Below, in pieces: positions 16,783 to 25,335 of a stretch of 64,000 nucleotides of DNA (positions are counted from its first letter, which is position 1; each line of letters opens with the position of its first letter). Position numbers and translations under genes: made by a program. The stretch spans positions 1 to 64,000 of the forward strand of contig NZ_JAJDOO010000025.1 of NCBI RefSeq assembly GCF_020595055.1, in the 5' to 3' direction. The notes under the pieces are model-generated. The model did not search any database. It worked only from the letters and a program-made list of their open reading frames with translations, and was not told the DNA's origin. Source of the stretch: Desulfosporosinus shakirovi. GTDB taxonomy: Bacteria; Bacillota; Desulfitobacteriia; Desulfitobacteriales; Desulfitobacteriaceae.

Positions 16783-17298
16783 CTCTAAACCCCTTTCTCA
16801 ATAACCTTCTTTAAAACGCTATTAGTAATATGAACCGCCCAGGCTATATAGCGACGCACCTTAGTGAACTCGTTTACTCAAGATATACATCGAGACTTCG
16901 GTGGGATTCTACCTCCGCCGAATCAGCGCACGTGCTCCTACTCACACTTGTAAAAGCGAGAGTCTAACGATTTGATAAAAAAAACATCGTTTAGGTCATA
17001 ACTGCATTATAAGTTTTAGTTCTTAAAATAATGTTAGGCTAATTCTTAGGAAATTCTTAAAATTAGGTTAAAAAGTCTTTGGACGATTGACTGGATTTTG
17101 AAAAAATTGGCAATAGTAAACTCACTCATGAATGTTTAATAGCCAAAGGACCTGTACCACTTTTCGAGTGATCACAAGTCCTCTTTAATAATTTAACGAA
17201 TTCAGTATATTAATTGGTTGTATTTCCCTCGTAAAACCCTAAATCTCATGATCTCTAGCTCATCAAGAATTCAATAGGATAATCCAAAATATGCATAG
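16783..17298. other. Intergenic region with hairpins, no gene
   Basis: About 515 bp without a credible ORF. A hairpin with arms TTCGGTGG and CCGCCGAA lies near 16896-16922. Another imperfect inverted repeat (AGGAC to GTCCT) spans about 17148-17183 and may terminate leftward or rightward transcripts. Tandem 8-bp repeats at 17041-17059 are listed separately. Confidence 0.5.
17041..17059 (-). promoter_or_regulatory. Two 11-bp-spaced TAAGAATT boxes, possible OmpR/PhoB-family site
   Basis: Read on the minus strand, TAAGAATT occurs at 17059-17052 and again at 17048-17041, a spacing of exactly 11 bp. Further TTAAGAA-like sequence lies upstream. OmpR/PhoB-family regulators bind 11-bp direct repeats. 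The glycosyltransferase-PAP2-response regulator remnant lies about 260 bp downstream, so autoregulation is conceivable but unproven. Confidence 0.3.
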
Positions 17299-18546
17299 TT
17301 ACAGTTCAGGCTTTGAGATTGGCTTTCCAGCCTCAATTAATACTTTGTTACCCAGCAAGAAAAATCCTTGAATAAACAGAAGCAAACCAGTTCCTATCAG
17401 GAGCCACTCTATTTTAATGATGTCAGCAAGTGGTCCAAACAAAAGCATTCCTAATGGCAACATCGTGCTTGCTATCATCCCTAAGACACCAAATACTCTT
17501 CCTAGAAAATTGGCCTCTACTTTCTCCTGTAATAATACCGTAGAGGGTGTATTAAAGAGCGGCAACGCAATTCCGGCTAACCCCATGATAGTTAGATAAA
17601 TCCAAAAAACAGGAACCACTCCAAGGGCAAAGGTACAGATTCCAATAAGAAGGCTTGCCAATGTCATCGAGTGAATCCTATTTTTAAAACCACCCCAAGA
17701 AGCCATAATCAGGCCACCCAAGATCATGCCCACAGAAAAGGTTATTTCGATGGCCGTTAAACGCCAAACATCGTCACCAAAACTTCGTGCAACTTGCAGC
17801 GGCGTTAAAAAGGAAACAGGTGCAATTAAAAAAAAGAAGAATGTGCAAAACAGAAAGAACCTCTTGATATACGCATGATTTTCAATGTAGTTAAACCCTT
17901 CATGCATATCACTGAAATAGCTCGTTGTTTGCTTTGCTTGGGCTTTCTCATGAACAGGAACATGCAAAAACAAAATTAGAACCAAAACCGCAATGGCCGC
18001 TGTGAAAACATCTATAAAGAAAATCATTTCGATGGTAACCATGGTGAGCAGTGCACCGCTCACCATAGGAGACACCAGCATAACTATAGCCTGTATACTT
18101 CCGTTTGTTGCGTTAACCTTAGTTAGTTTATCCTCCGGTACAATTTGCGGAAGGAAGGCTCCTATCGCAGGCATTTGGATTGCTGACCCTAGTGCTCGTA
18201 TGGCAGATGTCACAAAGAGCAACCATAGCGAACCTGATCCCGTCAAAAACAATATGGCTAAAACTAATGTTGATAATGCAATCATAGAATCGGAAAGAAT
18301 AATTAATGTCTTTCGATTATAACGGTCAGCCCATACTCCTGCAAACGGAGAAAGAAGCAAGGTCGGGAGAAAACCGCAAATAATGGCGATCGTCATCATG
18401 ATACCTGACTGTGTTGTTAATGTGATGTGCCACATAATTGCATACTGAACCAGTGATGATCCAAAAAGTGATATGGTCTGGCTAGTTAAAAACAGGATAA
18501 TATTCTTTTTCCAATCTATATTCAAATCTAAAATGTTTCTCTCCAT
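17299..18546 (-). CDS. MFS exporter (DHA3/macrolide-efflux-like)
   Basis: A 415-residue, 12-transmembrane-segment major facilitator. The loop 2-3 signature FAGVWADRYNRKTLIILSD follows TM2, as in drug:H+ antiporters of the MefA/DHA3 group. NATNGSIQAIVMLVSPMVSGALL in TM5 resembles their motif C region. It probably expels hydrophobic compounds using the proton gradient; substrate is unknown. Two polar N-terminal residues clusters and a cytosolic tail (EAGKPISKPEL) bracket the membrane core. It is monocistronic and shows no frame damage, unlike its neighbours on both sides. Confidence 0.85.
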   Translation of the reverse strand: MERNILDLNIDWKKNIILFLTSQTISLFGSSLVQYAIMWHITLTTQSGIMMTIAIICGFLPTLLLSPFAGVWADRYNRKTLIILSDSMIALSTLVLAILFLTGSGSLWLLFVTSAIRALGSAIQMPAIGAFLPQIVPEDKLTKVNATNGSIQAIVMLVSPMVSGALLTMVTIEMIFFIDVFTAAIAVLVLILFLHVPVHEKAQAKQTTSYFSDMHEGFNYIENHAYIKRFFLFCTFFFFLIAPVSFLTPLQVARSFGDDVWRLTAIEITFSVGMILGGLIMASWGGFKNRIHSMTLASLLIGICTFALGVVPVFWIYLTIMGLAGIALPLFNTPSTVLLQEKVEANFLGRVFGVLGMIASTMLPLGMLLFGPLADIIKIEWLLIGTGLLLFIQGFFLLGNKVLIEAGKPISKPEL

Positions 18547-18771
18547 CCTTCACTTCGTGAAATTCATAATGACGGAACAACGTCTCTAATTCTATCACTT
18601 CAACTTTATAGGCTCTTCTGCCTGATTGCAACTTAATATATGTTATTATTTCTTATCAATTGTTTTTTATAAATGATGGACAAGAATTTCATTACACTGA
18701 ACCCGTGTTAAAATTCAAACTTACTTCCTCTTGGACTTTTTTCTATAATGCTCAGAAGGTTGTGGATTTAT

Positions 18772-19437
18772 TCACTTACTACCCATTCGAAAAAGTACAA
18801 CGAGATCTTTAATAAAGTCTTGAACATTTTGACTCTCAGGCTTCGCCTGGTTATACCATTTACGTACAGTCTCTATTATCGATGCGGAAAGGCTCTTCCA
18901 TTAAACAAGTGGTAATATTCCTTATATCCTCTTTCAAGTATTCCCACCTTTTATCGTTTCCCGGTTTCATATATTCAGAGACATCCAGAAGTTTAGCTTT
19001 GCCTTCTTGGAGGAGTATGTTCTTTAAATGAATATCTCTAGGATTTAATCCTTTGCCGAGTACATAGTTTATCGCATTATCTACGTCTTCAATGACCTGC
19101 TTTGGGATATGAATGCCTTTCAATAGACAATCGTACAGAGTTATTCCCTCTTCAAAACGAATTACAAGAAAATCAAATCCTCTGCCATAATACACAGGAA
19201 AATACTCCGAGTGACCTAGTTTTAAATAAACCTCATTCTCTTGTTCTAACTTACCTAATTTGTCATTACTAAACACTTTGAAAGCGTAGTGTGGCAAATA
19301 CAAAAAACGAAATACCGCGGCATCTGTTCCTACACCTACACTCGAATTTGTTAGAATCTCCCTTTACTGTAACAAGCTCATTTTCTCCATTAGATGTGAC
19401 TTTTAATTCACTTAATTCTCTCTCTACAACAATATCT
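18772..19437 (-). pseudogene. Eukaryotic-like protein kinase (YrzF-type), frameshifted
   Basis: Three frames join into one small Ser/Thr-kinase-like protein. The upstream piece VKGDSNKFEC joins, after a shift near 19340, to VGVGTDAAVFRF (Gly-rich loop) and LPHYAFKVF (ATP Lys). Then come IRFEEGITLYDCL (hinge), GLNPRDIHLKNILL (catalytic loop with Asp and Asn) and AKLLDVSEY (DFG equivalent). A second shift near 18897 leads to IIETVRKWYNQAKPESQNVQD and LVVLFRMGSK, ending at 18772. I see no start codon in the first piece. The kinase cannot be made intact. Related proteins of clostridia and bacilli are about 200 residues, which matches the summed length. Confidence 0.75.
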
Positions 19438-19557
19438 CATTCTATTAGGCACACACCCTTTATTTAATGTTACACCAGGTCTTCATAATTCCCCTGATAT
19501 GAACTTAAGTATCACTGAATCTTAAAAATATCTTTTATAGAATTGTGGCAGTCTACA

Positions 19558-19588
19558 TTAAAGGCCGCCAGTAAGTGGCGGCCTTTAA
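19558..19588. terminator. GGCCGCCA-type terminator
   Basis: A perfect 13-bp stem with loop GTAAG, flanked by TTAAA and TTTAA, followed on the + strand by a T-rich stretch. It is one of four similar hairpins in this window. It lies between the kinase remnant and the proA side, with no intact gene immediately upstream on the + strand. Confidence 0.6.
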
Positions 19589-19841
19589 TTATGTGTTTTT
19601 TTGTAAACCCTTCTCAGCCACACCCTACCTAAATAGACAAATACAATTTAACACTATTTGATGCTCTGTTTCATTATCTTAATTAGAATAACCTACTCAA
19701 AAGCAAAAGTCTATACGATCGACTGGAACTCTCCCCTGAGTAAAACCTTGTTATTCCGTACTAATTGTTTCACTTCAGAAATTTCAAATCCACTCTTGCA
19801 ACAAATTTCCCTTACACTGTGTAAGACTACTGAAAATCCGT
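19589..19841. other. Intergenic, nothing convincing
   Basis: No ORF with a ribosome binding site or family match is seen on either strand. A 38-codon open stretch on the minus strand without start codon (around 19825-19710) is too weak to call. Confidence 0.4.
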
Positions 19842-19883
19842 TTGAATAGAAGGCCGCCACATAAATGGCGGCCTTCTATTCAA
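19842..19883 (-). terminator. Terminator of the proCBA operon
   Basis: A perfect 18-bp stem (19866-19883 and 19842-19859) with loop TTTATG lies 6 bp past the proA stop. Its core GGCCGCCA matches the neighbouring hairpin at 19558. Confidence 0.8.
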
Positions 19884-19888
19884 ACCAG

Positions 19889-21139
19889 TTATTTTACTAT
19901 TTGACCATCCCCATAAACAATATATTTGATCGTCGTCAATTCTCTCAGACCCATTGGTCCACGGGCATGTAACTTTTGAGTACTTATTCCAATCTCAGCT
20001 CCAAAGCCGAATCGTCCACCGTCTGTGAAACGAGTTGAAGCATTGACATAAACAGCTGCCGCATCAATTTCTCTTAAAAACCGCTGAGCCCTTGTATAAT
20101 TCTCAGTGATAATCGTTTCAGAATGTTTGGTACTGTATTTGTAAATGTGATCGAGTGCACCATCAAGCCCAGACACAACTTTAACGCTTAAAATCAGGTC
20201 CAGATGTTCTGCCACCCAGTCTTCCTCTATAGCAGGAACGGCATAAGGCAAGATTTCACACGTTCTAGAACAACCTTTAATTTCGACTTGATTTTTCCTA
20301 AGCTCCTCTCCAATTAGTGGGAGAAAGTTTTCTGCAACTGCATCATCTACGAGCATAGTTTCCAAGGCATTGCAGACTCCTGGATTTTGGGTCTTAGCAT
20401 TTAAAACAATGGGAATGGCCTTTTCATAATCTGCGTCTCGATCAACAAAAGCATGACACATACCCGTTCCGGTTTCAATCACCGGTACGGTGGCATTTTG
20501 TACTACTGTTTGAATCAGCCCAGCACCCCCTCTGGGAATAATGACATCAACATAATCATTTAAACGCATCAGTTGCTGAACCCATTCTCGATTAGTCTCT
20601 GTAATCAATTGGATACATCCTGAGGGCAAACTGCTCTCTTCAGCAGCTTCCGCAATTACTCTTGCCAAAACCTTATTGCTTTCTAAAGCCTCCGACCCTC
20701 CCCTGAGAATGACCACATTTCCAGATTTCAGACACAAGGCAGCCGCATCGACCGTCACGTTGGGTCGTGCTTCATAGATCATTGCCACAACCCCTAAAGG
20801 AACCCGAGTCTGTTGAATACGCAAGCCATTCGGACGCGTCCAAACTTCCCCTTCTCCCACAGGGTCTCGTAATGCAACAACCTCTTTAAGGGATTGACTT
20901 ATCTGTGCAATGCTCGCCGAAGTCAACCTTAAACGATTGACAAGACTCTTCTTAAGACCTTTCTCTTCAGCCGCTTGAACATCGAGGCTATTTGCCTTAA
21001 GAATTTCTCCCTCATTTTTCAGGAGCGCCTCGGACATTAAGATTAACGCATCATTTTTGGACTCTGTACTGGCAAAAGCCAACTGACGAGCCGCTTGTTT
21101 AGCTCTTTGCCCAATTTCAATTAATTCTGGGTGAAACAT
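19889..21139 (-). CDS. proA: Gamma-glutamyl phosphate reductase
   Basis: The 416-residue enzyme reduces gamma-glutamyl phosphate with NADPH to glutamate-5-semialdehyde, the second step of proline synthesis. It has the aldehyde dehydrogenase fold. LRIQQTRVPLGVVAMIYEARP, the nucleotide-contact SGNVVILRGGSEALESN and the catalytic Cys in KTQNPGVCNALETMLV near residue 252 are all present. C-terminal ASTRFTDGGRFGFGAEIGIS is the usual signature. AGGAGGT lies 9 bp before the ATG. It is the last gene of proC-proB-proA, 53 bp after proB. Confidence 0.97.
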   Translation of the reverse strand: MFHPELIEIGQRAKQAARQLAFASTESKNDALILMSEALLKNEGEILKANSLDVQAAEEKGLKKSLVNRLRLTSASIAQISQSLKEVVALRDPVGEGEVWTRPNGLRIQQTRVPLGVVAMIYEARPNVTVDAAALCLKSGNVVILRGGSEALESNKVLARVIAEAAEESSLPSGCIQLITETNREWVQQLMRLNDYVDVIIPRGGAGLIQTVVQNATVPVIETGTGMCHAFVDRDADYEKAIPIVLNAKTQNPGVCNALETMLVDDAVAENFLPLIGEELRKNQVEIKGCSRTCEILPYAVPAIEEDWVAEHLDLILSVKVVSGLDGALDHIYKYSTKHSETIITENYTRAQRFLREIDAAAVYVNASTRFTDGGRFGFGAEIGISTQKLHARGPMGLRELTTIKYIVYGDGQIVK

Positions 21140-21192
21140 AAGCAGTGACCTCCTACCATTAAACTTAACCTTCTAATAAATCATTTGAGTAT

Positions 21193-22311
21193 TTAATCCA
21201 CCATAAGTGTCATGTTGTCACGGTGAACTACTTCTTCACCGTCAAAGTCTACAATAAGTTGATGAATTTTCTCAGAATGCAATCCTTTTACCGTCTGAAC
21301 TTCATCATTACTCAACTCTACCACTCCTCTGGCAATCTCCTCTCCCTGCGTATTGACTATCCGAACGATTTCTTTACGTTCCCAAGTCCCCTCAGCAACT
21401 ATAATTCCTTTCGCCAGCAGACTTTTGCCTTCTTTCACAAGGGCCTTGGCTGCGCCATCATCGACTTGGATACTGCCTTCAGTTAACCCTGCATAAGCAA
21501 TCCAGCGTTTCCGACCTGCAAGACGATGCTTTAAGGGCCGAAAATATGTTCCCTCTGGTCCTTGACCCCTGGTCAAGAAGGTGAGTTCTCGGAGTCGCGT
21601 AAAATTCAAAAGCAGCATCCCAATTCCAAAACGAGTAGCTATTTTAGCTGCCCTAAGTTTAGTAACCATCCCTCCAGTCCCTAATAGGCTTCCAGCCCCG
21701 CTGGCCATGCTTTCAACTGCAGAGACCTCTGTTACTTCTTTAATAAGCTGTGCCGACTCATCCTTTTTGGGATTGGCGGTATACAAGCCATCTACATCTG
21801 TTAAAATAACTAACAAGTCTGCACCGACAAGCCCTGCCACTAAGGCTGACAGAGTATCATTATCTCCAAAACAGAGCTCATCCACTGCAACTGTGTCGTT
21901 TTCATTAATAATAGGCACGACTTGTAAACGCAGTAATTTCTCCAGAGTATTTTGAGCGTTCCTATAGTGTGATGATTGTGCCAAATCTATACGAGATAAT
22001 AAAACTTGGGCCCCTACAATACCATGCCGTTCGAGATTTCGAGTATACATCTCTATGAGCACCCCTTGACCCACAGCAGCGACGGCTTGTTTACCTGCTA
22101 AATCCCGGGGCCGAGCTTGGAGCTTCAGTTGACCCATTCCAGCTGCCACCGCACCCGAAGAAACAATAATGCACTCCACCCCATTTTCCTTTAGGGCGGC
22201 GACAACTGAGACGATCTCAGTTATGGCTTGTTCATCTAAACCACCATGAGGATGGTTCAAACTGCTGCTCCCAATTTTCAAGACAACCCTGCGCACCTCA
22301 CTTAATGTCAC
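21193..22311 (-). CDS. proB: Glutamate 5-kinase with PUA domain
   Basis: The 372-residue product phosphorylates glutamate in the first step of proline synthesis. The amino-acid-kinase domain shows VVLKIGSSSL, IIVSSGAVAAGM, NENDTVAVDELCFGDND and GTGGMVTKLRAAKIA. A C-terminal PUA domain follows (about residues 275-360), as in full-length ProB. The GTG start at 22311 is preferred because it overlaps the proC stop (GTGA) and has GGAGAG upstream; a longer reading adds 14 residues without family support. The overlap points to translational coupling with proC. Feedback inhibition by proline is usual for the family. Confidence 0.95.
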   Translation of the reverse strand: MTLSEVRRVVLKIGSSSLNHPHGGLDEQAITEIVSVVAALKENGVECIIVSSGAVAAGMGQLKLQARPRDLAGKQAVAAVGQGVLIEMYTRNLERHGIVGAQVLLSRIDLAQSSHYRNAQNTLEKLLRLQVVPIINENDTVAVDELCFGDNDTLSALVAGLVGADLLVILTDVDGLYTANPKKDESAQLIKEVTEVSAVESMASGAGSLLGTGGMVTKLRAAKIATRFGIGMLLLNFTRLRELTFLTRGQGPEGTYFRPLKHRLAGRKRWIAYAGLTEGSIQVDDGAAKALVKEGKSLLAKGIIVAEGTWERKEIVRIVNTQGEEIARGVVELSNDEVQTVKGLHSEKIHQLIVDFDGEEVVHRDNMTLMVD

Positions 22312-23117
22312 TCTGAATACTCTCCTTCCAAATCTTCCGCGCGCCGTGCACAAGCCTTTGCCGCATTCAGCACGGTTTCAGCCAATTTCTCATCCGTAAA
22401 TACATTTAAAGCCGCATATGTCGTGCCATTAGGCGAAGTCACTTCTTCCCGCAGTTTTCCCGGCGATTTATCGCTTTCTGCGATCATCTTCCCCGAACCA
22501 ATCAAAGTTTCAAGAACCAATATCTCAGCCTCTTCTTCGCTAAGCCCTAATTCTACGCCTGCTTTTATTAAGCTCTCGGCGAATAGATAAAAATATGCTG
22601 GCCCGCTTCCACTAATTGCTGTTAAGGCATTGATATTTTTTTCCGGAACCCACATGATCCGCCCAGTAGCCGAAAAGATCTTCTCCCCTATCTCGGCCTG
22701 TTTTTCTGTAACATTATCTCCGCGTACCAATCCAGTCATGGAATGAAGCACTGCCATTGAAGTATTTGGCATTGCCCGTATCACAGCAACTCCCGGCAAG
22801 TATTTATAAAAGACCTTCAATGGGACACCCGCTGCCACACTAATAACCAGTTTATCCTTCAATGGAAAATCCTTTAAATCTTTAAGGACAGCTTGAACAT
22901 CCTTCGGTTTCACAGCAATGATCAAAACGCGAGAATCTTCCACGAGCTCAATCAATGGGGCTGCAATAACATTATATCTATCAACCAAGCCTTGGAGCCG
23001 TCCGCGATTGGAAAGATTCGTCACTCGAATCTCAAATGAACTATTTGACTGCTTAAGACCACTGATCATAGCCTCCGCAATATTTCCCCCACCAATAAAA
23101 CCAATAGACTGAGTCAT
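22308..23117 (-). CDS. proC: Pyrroline-5-carboxylate reductase
   Basis: The 269-residue enzyme reduces pyrroline-5-carboxylate to proline with NAD(P)H. The Rossmann start IGFIGGGNIAEAMISGL, the middle VAAGVPLKVFYKYLPG and RAMPNTSMAV, and the signature SGSGPAYFYLFAESLIKAGVELG are all present. GAAAGGG lies before the ATG. It is the first gene of proC-proB-proA, and its TGA overlaps the proB GTG. A T-box leader lies about 400 bp upstream on the same strand and probably controls the operon by proline-tRNA charging. Confidence 0.97.
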   Translation of the reverse strand: MTQSIGFIGGGNIAEAMISGLKQSNSSFEIRVTNLSNRGRLQGLVDRYNVIAAPLIELVEDSRVLIIAVKPKDVQAVLKDLKDFPLKDKLVISVAAGVPLKVFYKYLPGVAVIRAMPNTSMAVLHSMTGLVRGDNVTEKQAEIGEKIFSATGRIMWVPEKNINALTAISGSGPAYFYLFAESLIKAGVELGLSEEEAEILVLETLIGSGKMIAESDKSPGKLREEVTSPNGTTYAALNVFTDEKLAETVLNAAKACARRAEDLEGEYSE

Positions 23118-23518
23118 TCTTTACACCCTTTCATAACCCTTTAATCTTAATAACCTTGGCCTACCTTTAATAGCATGCCAATCCAGCGATCCAGTAAACC
23201 CAACATATGTGAACGGGCATTGCCCCTACTTCCAGAACTTCTAAAACCCCCATTGCCTCCTTACTTTCACGACCCCAAGAATAAATCTAAGAACCGTCCC
23301 CAACGTCCCCCGTTCCCACCCCCGTCGACCAGAAAGAAAGGGGACAATTGCATAGTGAACCCATTCGTGAGAGTTCACGCTAAAGCGAGTGCCGATGTGA
23401 AGGGCCAATTTCGCCCAGGTTCACATCCTGCGCCACCCAGAGGTTGGCGAAATTCCTTCAGCATCTAACGAGCCAGTGAACGAGCAATTTCCCCTGACTT
23501 TCACAGACCCTAAAGACC
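23118..23518. repeat. GC-richer degenerate-repeat segment between T-box and proC
   Basis: This ~400-bp stretch contains no credible gene. It carries partly repeated motifs on the minus strand (GTGAAAGT followed by AGGRG at about 23510 and 23268; CGTTCAC at about 23477 and 23214) and a phrase ACGTTGGGGACGGTTC that recalls repetitive elements of related anaerobes. T-box terminators normally sit close to the first gene, so I infer an inserted and decayed repetitive element. It is not identified as a known insertion sequence. Confidence 0.4.
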
Positions 23519-23760
23519 TAAAAAAAGGCCCCTTTCATCCTCATCAAGGACGAAAGAAGCCTTCCGCGGTACCACCTTTATTGCCAATGCCAACTCTATA
23601 GTGCCAGATTGATCCAACAAAATTCCGCATAACGGTGGAAAAACCGTCCGATTCTTCATCAGAGCATCACGACTGGGGTTCTGATATCGAAGGCGGAAAA
23701 ACTCTCAGCAATTGCTTTTCTCTCTGAACACCACCGTTTACCATACTGGGTCGATCCCAT
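23519..23760 (-). promoter_or_regulatory. T-box leader, probably tRNA-Pro responsive
   Basis: On the minus strand the T-box core GGTGGTACCGCG lies at 23577-23566, followed by a terminator (stem arms 23563-23548 and 23540-23525, then TTTTTTT). Stem I is closed by AACGGTGG/CCACCGTT (23738-23731 with 23638-23631), and a GAGAG-A region lies inside it. A candidate specifier is the CCC in AGAACCCCAG near 23676, a proline codon, in keeping with proC-proB-proA downstream. A CTC elsewhere in the stem could be misread as leucine. The T-box itself is firm; the specifier was assigned by eye. Confidence 0.85.
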
Positions 23761-23861
23761 GCTTTATTCAATATCTAGTTAACTATACTCTATCTCATTG
23801 ATCCAAATATTTCAAGTGTCAATAAAAATATTAGCTTATTACAAACCGAAGCAAACACGAC

Positions 23862-24923
23862 CTACCTTAGCGCCTCAACCACAGCATTGCCCATTTCTCG
23901 AGTTCCCAGTACTTTATCCCCTGGTTTTGCTAAATCAGGAGTCCTGTACCCCTCTTGCAAAACGCTTTCAACCGCTCTCTCGATTTTCTGAGCTTCATCC
24001 TCTAATCCAAATGAATAGCGTAACATCAATGCCCCCGAGAGAATTGTAGCTAAGGGATTGGCAATATTCTTACCTGCAATATCCGGTGCCGAACCATGAG
24101 CTGGTTCGTAGAGTCCTTTACTCCCGTTTAAGCTTGCCGAGGAAATCATGCCGATCGACCCCATTAACATAGACGCCAAATCTGTAAGGATATCTCCGAA
24201 CATATTTTCCGTAACAATAACATCAAATTGCTCCGGTAAACGCACTAATTGCATAGCTGCATTATCCACATACATATGGGTCAATTCGACCTCTGGATAA
24301 TTCTTTGCAACTTCAAGGGTTATCTCTCTCCAAAAACGAGAAGATTCTAATACATTCGCTTTGTCTACTGAGCAAAGTTTCTTACGTCGCTTAACTGCCG
24401 TTTGGAAACCGAGTTCTACAATGCGTTTAATTTCTTCTTCTGTATAAATCAACGTATCAAAGGCACTTCTTGGGTTTGTTCCTCTCCCTTTCTCACCGAA
24501 GTAAAGTCCGCCGGTCAATTCACGAAGAACAACCAGATCAACGTTCTTAACTACTTCGCTGCGAAGAGTCGAGGCATCCACTAACATGGGCAGCATTTTT
24601 ATAGGACGAATATTGGCAAACAGCCCCAAGGCCTTTCTAATCGGGAGCAGTCCTCCTAACTCTGGACGTTGCGGAGCTGGAAGGGTATCCCACTTAGGGC
24701 CTCCTACGGAACCCATTAAAACCGCATCGGCTGCTTGAGCCGCCGCTAATGTTGCATCTGGCAAAGCCTTGCCCACTTCATCAATCGCGGCTCCACCTAT
24801 CAAGCCATACTCAAAATTTAAACTGGTAGAATTACCTTTCAAGACCGCTTCTAACACCTTAACGGCTTCCGGAGTAATCTCTACCCCAATACCATCTCCT
24901 GGAAGAACTAGTACATTAGGCAT
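23862..24923 (-). CDS. leuB: 3-isopropylmalate dehydrogenase
   Basis: The 353-residue NAD-dependent enzyme oxidises and decarboxylates 3-isopropylmalate, the third step of leucine synthesis. [18 protein letters not shown] opens the protein. [20 protein letters not shown] carries the substrate Arg, and [18 protein letters not shown] with [16 protein letters not shown] carries the metal Asp residues. The ATG at 24923 has AAGGGAG 9 bp upstream; a longer reading from 24974 runs through the old leuD tail. The gene looks intact, but its substrate depends on leuCD, which are lost here. It ends the ilv-leu operon, about 100 bp before the T-box of the proline operon. Confidence 0.95.
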   Translation of the reverse strand: MPNVLVLPGDGIGVEITPEAVKVLEAVLKGNSTSLNFEYGLIGGAAIDEVGKALPDATLAAAQAADAVLMGSVGGPKWDTLPAPQRPELGGLLPIRKALGLFANIRPIKMLPMLVDASTLRSEVVKNVDLVVLRELTGGLYFGEKGRGTNPRSAFDTLIYTEEEIKRIVELGFQTAVKRRKKLCSVDKANVLESSRFWREITLEVAKNYPEVELTHMYVDNAAMQLVRLPEQFDVIVTENMFGDILTDLASMLMGSIGMISSASLNGSKGLYEPAHGSAPDIAGKNIANPLATILSGALMLRYSFGLEDEAQKIERAVESVLQEGYRTPDLAKPGDKVLGTREMGNAVVEALR

Positions 24924-25335
24924 TTTTTCTTCTCCCTTCAATATAAGGAATAAGACCACCAGCACACGTATCAATTCCTACATAAAAGGAGGAAAGGAGC
25001 GAGCTCGGAACTGGCTATTTGTTGTCCTATTCTCGATAATACCTGTCGCAAGATTTACTTCTATCTCATCTCCCGGAGAAATTCCGGCTACCGCTTCAGG
25101 GCATTTCATAATTGACAATCCAATATTAAGCGCATTGCGATAGAAAATCCGCGCAAACGACTCGGCAATTACTACTTTAATACCACAAGCTTTAATGGCG
25201 ATCGGAGCATGTTCGCGCGAGGAACCGCATCCGACGTTTTTGCCGCCGACCATAAGGTCTCCAGACTTAACTTCCTGAGCAAACTGTGTTCCTGCATCTT
25301 CCATGCAATGTGCTGCCAAAAGCTCAGGAGTGGAT
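24916..25335 (-). pseudogene. leuD: leuD remnant: lost 5' end, nonsense codon and frameshift; leuC deleted
   Basis: The sequence retains [21 protein letters not shown], the Cys-Gly-Ser-Ser swivel segment GGKNVGCGSSREHAPIAIKA, SFARIFYRNALNIGLSI and a tail up to FPPFM. About 35 N-terminal residues of isopropylmalate isomerase small subunit are missing, so homology starts within 3 bp of the leuA stop. A TAG then replaces the expected CAG (FPPFM-Q-ELIR). A 2-bp insertion follows, and [14 protein letters not shown] continues in another frame to the ancestral TAA at the leuB start. leuC, normally between leuA and leuD, is absent. No start codon with a ribosome binding site remains. A 112-residue piece could at best be made from TTG at 25319. 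Confidence 0.9.

Noticed and set aside
19710-19825. 38-codon minus-strand open stretch after the proA terminator
   Set aside because: No start codon, no ribosome binding site and only a vague resemblance to known proteins.
21581-21955. 124-codon + strand open frame opposite proB
   Set aside because: Antisense to an unambiguous proB; composition mirrors the real gene.
23671-23700. Leucine specifier (CTC) for the T-box
   Set aside because: A CTC is present in the stem, but the GAAC-CCC placement and the downstream proCBA operon favour proline; leuB lies upstream of the leader, not downstream.
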